Part shown: piece after piece, positions 58,722-64,000 of the stretch
Layout: every line of letters begins with the position of its first letter
Numbering within the stretch: the first letter of the stretch is position 1
Origin: Paenibacillus eucommiae
GTDB lineage: Bacteria; Bacillota; Bacilli; Paenibacillales; NBRC-103111
DNA: 64,000 nt
Assembly (NCBI RefSeq): GCF_017874215.1
Contig: NZ_JAGGLB010000040.1
Span: 1 to 64,000 of the forward strand
Direction of reading: 5' to 3'
Notes under the pieces: generated by a model
The model's input: only the letters and a program-made list of their open reading frames with translations
The model's database searches: none
Told to the model about the DNA's origin: nothing
Translations under genes and position numbers: made by a program

Positions 58722-58960
58722 AGTAACGATGTTTTTATCATTAAGAGAGGCGAAAACACGCTACCTGACACTTTAACGATGTTTTTCATTATTAAAATAG
58801 GCAATTCCACGTTATCCGGCTACTTAACGATGTTTTATATCACTAAACATGCATTTTGGACCCAAGCTCGTTCGATTGGGTGCTTTTAACGATGTTTTTC
58901 ATCGCTAAAAGAGATGCTTAGAGAAAACCGGGTTGTTTAGCGATGAAAAACATCGTTAAG
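58722..58960. repeat. Palindrome array F (five copies)
   Basis: F1 58722-58745 (one base shorter, arms AGTAACGATG / ATCATTAAG), F2 58772-58796 (TTTAACGATG / CATTATTAAA), F3 58823-58847 (CTTAACGATG / TATCACTAAA), F4 58885-58909 (TTTAACGATG / CATCGCTAAA), F5 58936-58960 (TTTAGCGATG / CATCGTTAAG, loop AAAAA; the others T-rich). Steps are 50, 51, 62 and 51 bp, the same rhythm as C and E with one more unit. The spacers have diverged from those of C and E, so this looks like the oldest copy. It lies between convergent genes. Confidence 0.9.
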
Positions 58961-59009
58961 TTTATAGCAGGTGATCAAGAGATCTGGGTATGACGAAAAA
59001 AAGGGGGGA

Positions 59010-61619
59010 CTACCAATTTGCTCCCCCGGATGAATTGCCGCCAGGCGGTTTAGGCTTGTTAGGCTTGTTGGATTTGCTCGATGAACTGGAGCTGGATCCC
59101 CAGGAAGCTCCGCCAGAGGAGTTTTTGGATGAGCTTGAGCCTCCCCATGAAGCGCCTCCCGATGACTGTCTTTCCTTTCTTTCCTGCTTTTTCTGTCTTT
59201 CTTGTCTCTCCTGTTTTGCCTGGTTTTGCAGGCTTTCCTGCCTTTGTCGGCTCAGTTTTCTTTGATGTTCTGCTTGTTTTCGCCGCTCCTCCGCACGTTC
59301 TGCTTCTATAGCTTGGTTGTACTCATGGTTCATTTGATTGATAAGTGTGCCTACCCCGCCAATCCGGCTGGCCGCCTCCGCGAACAAGCCCTTCGCCATC
59401 AGGCTTTTGGCATCATCCATCAGCGAGCTGTAGCTGCTGCTGTATCTTCTGCCGTTGATACGCGAACCTGCCCGTAAATGCATCGCTTGATACTGCTGCG
59501 CAGCGTATTGGAATTGACGCTCGGCGTCACGTTTTTCTTCTATCATCTGTTTGACGGCTTGATTGAAATCAGTCAGACTGTCACGCTGCCGGTTCAGCTC
59601 GTTCTCTATATCATCAAGGTTAAACCGGATGGCGTTTAGCCAACCGCTCAGCCTTTGATGAGAGTTATAGGCCGCTTCGATGATCTGCTCCCAAAGGGTT
59701 GAAATAGGCAGAGATTCGCTGTGGATAAGACTGCGTGTCTGCTCGAACAGCTGCCAGAGGTCATCATTCTGCTGTCTTGCCCGTGCCAGACGCTCATCCA
59801 AGCTGCGGAAAGCATCCCGGCACTGCCGGGAGATCGTATCTGCTTCGTTCAGCTTCGTCAGCCAATCGTCCAACCCTGCACGGGCAAGGTCGAATTCCTG
59901 ACGGTCATCATGACTTAGCAGCTTGATTTGTGGAAGCTGTTCCTCGGCGCCGCGGAGATGACTCTTCATCAGCACGAGACGTTCTTCGAGCAGCTTCCAG
60001 TGATTCTCGGTATAAGCGGAGCGCATCCTCATTAATTCCTCGGATAAATAGCGTACTTCTGCCTCGCAAGACTTCAATTCGTTTTCTATAAATTGAATGT
60101 CTTTTTGATTTTGCTGCCGTAAACTGGCTTGCCGATTCGTCATGGCTAAGGCTTTAGCCAGCAGTCTGTCGATTTCCTCGGCCCATTTAATAACCAGGTT
60201 TAAATTGCCCTGCTGCAGCTCAACGTACATCGTTTCAGCGATTTCACGGGATTTATCGATTCTGGCAAAAGGATTTAACCGCTCCATCACATTCGTAAGA
60301 TGATTCAACCGGATGATGTCAGCGATTTGTTCGCGGAAGTCGGCTGCCGTTGCTGGAAAAGTGTGATATTTGTTTTTGTAGCCGGGCACAAGCTTTAAAG
60401 CATGAGAGGTTTGCTTACATTTTTCAGCCGCACTATGAATCAGTTTTTCTGCTTCAATAGGATCAAAGACATCAAGGTCATCGGATTCTTTTAGCTCCGT
60501 TTCTATGACGGCACATTCTTCAAAAATGCGGGTCAACGGGAAGGAAGTTTCCGTGACTGCTTTGTTTAATTCGGCTTTGAGGGTCTGTAGATTATCAGCA
60601 AGTTCATGAATCGATCGCTTCACCGTTTTGTCGGTTTCCACAATATGTTCGATGTCCTTCCTTCTTTCCGCCAGCGATGCAGCCAACATATCAATATGCT
60701 TTTTGTATTTGCCATATAGCTGGTTTAACTTGCCGATATGAAGCAGAAACACCTTGGTTTCTTCAAACTCTTTTTCCAAAGCCCCTACCTGTACCATCAG
60801 GCTGGCTAATTGCTCGTCAATTGCCTGGACCATACGGGCAGTTGTACCTTGAGTCATACCCATGAATGGCCGAAGCTCTTCGTTCGCTCGATGGGTTTCC
60901 ACCAGGAGGCTTGATATAGAAGGACGCAGGCTGGCAAGCCTTCTTTTTTTGCTCCAGCCTATCATAATAAGGACAAGAGCTGCTGCTGCAAGGACAACAA
61001 AGGTTACATAGGTACCTATCTGTTCTATATCTACAGTGCTTTTCTGTTGAATAGCAGCAGTAGGCGAAGAGGAAGCAGGGAGGGCCGTTGCCGTTGCTAC
61101 TTCTTTACTTCCTGTTGGTACTGGGACAGGGGCTATTAAGCGGTTAGTCTCGTTCACCAGCGTCAGGGATGCTTGCACGAAATCTCCTTTTTTGGCCCAG
61201 GGGATAAAATGCTTCGTCACAAACTCTTCGAGCTTGCTTTGGTCAAGCGATCCGTCTTGATCATAGTCAGGACCCAGTGCATCCATCTGGGCTTGCAGCT
61301 CACTATTTTTGAAATTCATTTCGATGCGGCGTTCGTTTTTGGAAATTAAGAGCAGGATATCGTTAGCCTGCAATTTCCAGGAGTTATATACACTCGAAGC
61401 ATAATCTGCGGAGTTTTCTCCACCCAGGCTTTCCACAGTAAGTATATAAAACTTGTATGTCTTATCTACGGAAGCTTTCTCCAGGCTTTGGATTTGGTCC
61501 TTGGGGAACATTCCGGCAAGATCAGTGACGATCCCCTTTTTATTTGGAATTTCCGCAGCGTATGCGATTTGGCCGAATAATAAGCTAAGTAATATGAAGA
61601 GACCTGCTAACTTTTTCAT
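59010..61619 (-). CDS. Very long TPM-domain membrane protein
   Basis: An 869-aa protein. Signal peptide (to about residue 22), a TPM domain (residues about 25-150; IVTDLAGMFPKDQIQSLEKAS, LLLISKNERRIEMNF, LGPDYDQDGSLDQSKLEEF), one transmembrane helix (about 205-225), a helical coiled-coil region of about 550 residues, and a low-complexity tail of Lys/Glu/Arg then Ser/Gly with SSGGASWG repeated. TPM proteins are usually 250-300 aa with a glycine/serine tail; the long coiled coil is unusual. GGGGGAG precedes the ATG. The acidic DxDxDGSLD loop may bind calcium. Role in envelope or photosystem-like repair is not defined in these bacteria. Confidence 0.82.
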   Translation of the reverse strand: MKKLAGLFILLSLLFGQIAYAAEIPNKKGIVTDLAGMFPKDQIQSLEKASVDKTYKFYILTVESLGGENSADYASSVYNSWKLQANDILLLISKNERRIEMNFKNSELQAQMDALGPDYDQDGSLDQSKLEEFVTKHFIPWAKKGDFVQASLTLVNETNRLIAPVPVPTGSKEVATATALPASSSPTAAIQQKSTVDIEQIGTYVTFVVLAAAALVLIMIGWSKKRRLASLRPSISSLLVETHRANEELRPFMGMTQGTTARMVQAIDEQLASLMVQVGALEKEFEETKVFLLHIGKLNQLYGKYKKHIDMLAASLAERRKDIEHIVETDKTVKRSIHELADNLQTLKAELNKAVTETSFPLTRIFEECAVIETELKESDDLDVFDPIEAEKLIHSAAEKCKQTSHALKLVPGYKNKYHTFPATAADFREQIADIIRLNHLTNVMERLNPFARIDKSREIAETMYVELQQGNLNLVIKWAEEIDRLLAKALAMTNRQASLRQQNQKDIQFIENELKSCEAEVRYLSEELMRMRSAYTENHWKLLEERLVLMKSHLRGAEEQLPQIKLLSHDDRQEFDLARAGLDDWLTKLNEADTISRQCRDAFRSLDERLARARQQNDDLWQLFEQTRSLIHSESLPISTLWEQIIEAAYNSHQRLSGWLNAIRFNLDDIENELNRQRDSLTDFNQAVKQMIEEKRDAERQFQYAAQQYQAMHLRAGSRINGRRYSSSYSSLMDDAKSLMAKGLFAEAASRIGGVGTLINQMNHEYNQAIEAERAEERRKQAEHQRKLSRQRQESLQNQAKQERQERQKKQERKERQSSGGASWGGSSSSKNSSGGASWGSSSSSSSKSNKPNKPKPPGGNSSGGANW

Positions 61620-61801
61620 TCCATAACTCCCCCATCATGAACTCTATCATGAAATAAACTCCACTCCATGCTCCAGCTCATCATAACATGAAAACTATCA
61701 CTTTTCATTGCAAACAGGCACTTTTCTTTCCATATTTTTCATTATTTTCAGATGCCTTTTTAGTGATTTTTGATTTACAAGTTCTAACGGTTTTTTGGCG
61801 G

Positions 61802-61830
61802 TTGACCAATGATAAGGGGAGTGTTAAAAT
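61802..61830 (+). promoter_or_regulatory. Promoter of the IclR operon
   Basis: TTGACC (61802-61807) and TAAAAT (61825-61830) are 17 bp apart, with TG before the -10. It lies 58 bp upstream of the iclR-type gene start. Confidence 0.7.
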
Positions 61831-61844
61831 CATGATAGAAATAT

Positions 61845-61859
61845 ATAAACTAAGTTTAT
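61845..61859 (+). promoter_or_regulatory. 15-bp palindromic operator candidate
   Basis: ATAAACT-A-AGTTTAT is a perfect 7-1-7 palindrome between the promoter and the regulator's start. Its place suggests autorepression by the IclR-type protein or another dimer. The sequence shows symmetry only; the protein that binds is inferred. Confidence 0.6.
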
Positions 61860-61887
61860 TATAGAAAACCGTTTAGAGGGAGGGACT

Positions 61888-62634
61888 ATGGAGCGCAAGT
61901 ACTGGGTTCCCGCGCTGCAGAAAGCAAACGACATTCTTCATTTGATTGCATCCGAACCTAACCAGCTGAAGTTGATTGATTTGTCCAAAAAGCTGGATAT
62001 CAACAAAAGCTCCATGTTCTCCCTGCTTCATACGATGGAAGAGCTGCATTGGGTAGTTCGTGACAAGGGAGACACCTACGCGCTTGGATCTTATTTTGGC
62101 TTGCTCGGGGGCGCTTTCTTCCGCCAATTTGACCTGATTTCACTTTTTCATCGTGAAGCGTCGCAAACGAAGATAGCTCTGGGCGAAACGATCCAACTGG
62201 CTAAGCTTGAAGACGGAGAGGCTTTGTATTTGGGGAAAGAGGAAGCGCCGACACCTGTACGTCTTACTTCTGAACCGGGAATGAAGTTTCCGGCATATTC
62301 CACGGCTCTTGGTAAAGCGCTGTTAACGGATCACACCGATGCCGAGCTCAAGCAGCTGTATAAGGAAGAAAAGCTGCATGCTTTAACTCCCTATACCTTG
62401 ACCTCTAGAAACGAGCTGCTGGAGCAGTTAGCTGAAGCGCGTATGAAAGGCTATACGACGGATGACCAGGAATCGGTCATCGGTTTTAAGTGTGTAGCAG
62501 TGCCGATTCGTGATTCGCAAGGACGTGTCGTTGCAGCCGTGAGCTGTTCGATGCCAAAGCACGCATGGGATAGCAAGCATGAGCTGGCACGCACGGAAAT
62601 GACTAAGTTAGCTTTAAGATTATCTCAAGGTTAA
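61888..62634 (+). CDS. IclR family transcriptional regulator
   Basis: A 248-aa regulator: N-terminal winged helix (VPALQKANDILHLIASEPNQLKLIDLSKKLDINKSSMFSLLHTM) and C-terminal effector-binding domain (TIQLAKLEDGEALYLGKEE, AYSTALGKALLTD, GYTTDDQESVIGFKCVAVPIRDSQGRVVAAVSCS). AGAGGGAGGG precedes the ATG. It is followed by an SDR dehydrogenase and an FAH-family hydrolase, so it likely senses a sugar acid and controls them. The operator candidate upstream supports self-control. Confidence 0.92.
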   Translation: MERKYWVPALQKANDILHLIASEPNQLKLIDLSKKLDINKSSMFSLLHTMEELHWVVRDKGDTYALGSYFGLLGGAFFRQFDLISLFHREASQTKIALGETIQLAKLEDGEALYLGKEEAPTPVRLTSEPGMKFPAYSTALGKALLTDHTDAELKQLYKEEKLHALTPYTLTSRNELLEQLAEARMKGYTTDDQESVIGFKCVAVPIRDSQGRVVAAVSCSMPKHAWDSKHELARTEMTKLALRLSQG

Positions 62635-62665
62635 ACAGTTAGCAAAATATGAGGAGTGTGCATGT

Positions 62666-63439
62666 ATGAGACTGCAGGATAAAGTGACCTTAATTACAGG
62701 ATCGGGATCGGGAATAGGCAGAAGTTCTGCACTATTGTTTGCGAAAGAAGGAGCTACAGTTATTGTCAATGATTTAAATATCGAGAATGGGCAGGAAACT
62801 GTAGAGCTGATTAAAGCTGCCGGAGGAAAAGCCGCATTTTTTCAAGCGGATGTAACGAATGCCGAAAGCGTTAAGACGATGATCGATCAAGTTATTGACG
62901 AATACGGGCAAATCCATGTACTATTTAATAATGCCGGTATCAGCGGGGTAGGCGCTCTGCATGAAGTGGAGCCTGACCAGTGGGATCGCGTTATGAACAT
63001 TAATGTAAAGGGAGTATTTATTCCGAGCAAATATGTGCTTCCTCATATGATGGAGAAGGGCTATGGCAGTATCATTAATATGTCATCCTGCGTAGCCGAA
63101 ATCGGGCTTGCACGCAGAGCCTCCTATGGAGCGAGCAAGGGTGCAGTACTTGCGCTGACTAAGTCTATGCAGGTAGATTATGCTTCCTATGGTATTCGTG
63201 TCAATGCGCTGCTACCTGGAACGATTTTCACTCCGTTCGTAGAGAATTATTTGAAAAATTCTTACGATGATCCTGAAGCGGCAATCGCGTCCATCAAGCT
63301 GCGTCAGCTTAGTGGGGAGCTTGGTATGCCGGAGGATGTGGCTAATGCAGCATTGTTCCTTGCTTCCGATGAATCGAAGTTCATGATGGGATCTCCGCTA
63401 TACATTGACGGCGGCGCCGTCTTCGGTAAAAACGCATAA
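62666..63439 (+). CDS. SDR family dehydrogenase
   Basis: Short-chain dehydrogenase (257 aa). Rossmann start TLITGSGSGIGRSSAL (TGxxxGxG), NNAG at about residue 90, Ser in NMSS, the catalytic YxxxK in YGASKGAVLA, and NALLPGTIFTPF; the C-terminus is GSPLYIDGG. The operon context (FAH-family gene downstream) resembles non-phosphorylated L-fucose or L-rhamnose routes, in which an SDR oxidises a keto-deoxy sugar acid before an FAH-type hydrolase. The substrate is inferred from context only. ATG 62666 has GAGGAG upstream. Confidence 0.9.
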   Translation: MRLQDKVTLITGSGSGIGRSSALLFAKEGATVIVNDLNIENGQETVELIKAAGGKAAFFQADVTNAESVKTMIDQVIDEYGQIHVLFNNAGISGVGALHEVEPDQWDRVMNINVKGVFIPSKYVLPHMMEKGYGSIINMSSCVAEIGLARRASYGASKGAVLALTKSMQVDYASYGIRVNALLPGTIFTPFVENYLKNSYDDPEAAIASIKLRQLSGELGMPEDVANAALFLASDESKFMMGSPLYIDGGAVFGKNA

Positions 63440-63494
63440 TTTTTCCAGCTAACGGGTTTAAACCATTGATTAACAGAGAGGCGGCACAATAATT

Positions 63495-64000
63495 ATGAAA
63501 TTACTTACTTTCATCGTTCACAATGAATATCGGTTAGGGGTTCAAACAGAGCGCGGCGTACTGGATGTAACTGCAGCTTTGGGACAAGTCTCCGGCGAAG
63601 GAGTACCACAAAACGTTCATGCTGTTATTGATGGTGGACAAGAGGCAGTGGCTGCTTTACAGAGCTTTACTGACAAAGCGCTTAGCAGTGCAGGGGAAAA
63701 CTGCTTGTACCTGCTGAATGAAGCTGAACTAACATTGGGGCCATGCGTGACGAACCCAAATAAAATTATTTGTATTGGTTTGAACTATCGCAAGCATGCT
63801 GAGGAAACCAATTCACCAGTTCCAGAATATCCAATTCTTTTTAACAAATTTAATAATACGTTAACTGGCCATGGCCACGATGTTGAACTGCCTAGAAATT
63901 CACAAAAAGTGGATTATGAAGCAGAGCTGGTCATAGTAATCGGTAAAAATACTAAATATGTTTCCAAAGAAGATGCGCTTAGCCATGTATTTGGATACTG
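63495..64000 (+). CDS. Fumarylacetoacetate hydrolase family protein, cut by the window edge
   Basis: The first about 168 residues of an FAH-family enzyme; the 3' end is beyond the window. The start is MKLLTFIVHNEYRLGVQTERGVLDV, followed by PNKIICIGLNYRKHAEET (active-site Tyr/His), PILFNKFNNTLTGHG and KVDYEAELVIVIGK with the metal-binding Glu pair. Family members hydrolyse acylpyruvates such as 2,4-diketo-3-deoxy sugar acids; here they follow an SDR gene, which fits such a step. The start ATG has only a loose GAGAGG site 13 bases upstream. Confidence 0.9.
   Translation, partial: MKLLTFIVHNEYRLGVQTERGVLDVTAALGQVSGEGVPQNVHAVIDGGQEAVAALQSFTDKALSSAGENCLYLLNEAELTLGPCVTNPNKIICIGLNYRKHAEETNSPVPEYPILFNKFNNTLTGHGHDVELPRNSQKVDYEAELVIVIGKNTKYVSKEDALSHVFGY

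Noticed and set aside
59156..59270. Plus-strand Ser/Cys/Leu/Phe-rich frames opposite the TPM gene
   Set aside because: They arise from the pyrimidine-rich complement of the Lys/Glu/Arg-rich coiled-coil codons; no start signals.

Overview
The window looks like chromosomal DNA of a spore-forming Bacillales bacterium, most probably Paenibacillus or a close relative. Signs of this are strong Gram-positive ribosome binding sites (GGAGG types), frequent GTG/TTG starts, the cotJABC spore-coat operon, a sufCDSUB operon with SufU, and several Bacillus-type genes (yunC, yunD, ydbS/ydbT, yfkAB, mtnK/mtnA, uppP). No rRNA, tRNA, transposase, phage gene or CRISPR array was seen. The species call is inference from gene content.

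Layout. 0.3-4.5 kb: sulfonate operon (SsuD-type monooxygenase with a taurine-type ABC transporter), preceded by a promoter and a short leader ending in a terminator. 4.5-13.2 kb: DUF2157/GDYXXLXY membrane pair, a degenerate dihydroorotate-dehydrogenase-like protein fused to a duplicated membrane domain, DUF1232, a PAS-GGDEF-EAL protein, DUF423, yunC and a probable frameshifted remnant. 13.3-16.7 kb: uronate-isomerase-like protein and ydbS/ydbT. 17.6-19.9 kb: SelA-like PLP enzyme coupled to an unknown protein. 20.4-24.1 kb: diglucosyl/MGDG-type glycosyltransferase, TSUP permease, chemotaxis receptor. 24.3-32.7 kb: GH78 rhamnosidase, DHA2 efflux pump with divergent PadR regulator, Gfo/Idh/MocA oxidoreductase, AraC regulator and a second Gfo/Idh/MocA gene that is broken. 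33.1-37.2 kb: mtnA/mtnK methionine salvage, dps, a tiny membrane protein, DUF1802. 37.3-42.6 kb: suf operon. 43.6-50.7 kb: NlpC/P60 lipoprotein, HD-GYP protein, molybdopterin genes (MoeB-like and a MoaD-MoaE fusion), yunD, uppP. 51.1-58.4 kb: a second HD-GYP protein, MMPL transporter, YfkAB radical SAM protein, CBS/CNNM protein, cotJABC. 59.0-64.0 kb: very long TPM-domain protein, then an IclR-SDR-FAH catabolic operon cut by the right edge.

The most unusual feature is a family of 19 short palindromes (arms TTTAACGATG and CATCGTTAAA around a 5-nt A- or T-rich loop). They lie in six gene-free gaps (about 17.2, 27.5, 32.7, 43.0, 50.8 and 58.8 kb). Within each array the start-to-start distance is nearly always 51 bp, or 62 bp at one fixed step, which is close to five and six helical turns. 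The spacers are conserved between loci, three loci share longer flanking modules, and one array sits at the broken end of a gene. I recognise no described element of this kind; whether it is mobile, a protein-binding array or an RNA structure cannot be decided from this window.

Themes: sulfur handling (sulfonate uptake, methylthioribose salvage, Fe-S assembly, possible sulfite-type export), cyclic-di-GMP turnover (one EAL and two HD-GYP proteins), plant-polysaccharide sugar use (rhamnosidase, oxidoreductases, uronate-isomerase-like and IclR-SDR-FAH genes), and sporulation. Start codons were moved to internal ATG/GTG/TTG codons wherever a well-spaced ribosome binding site favoured them.
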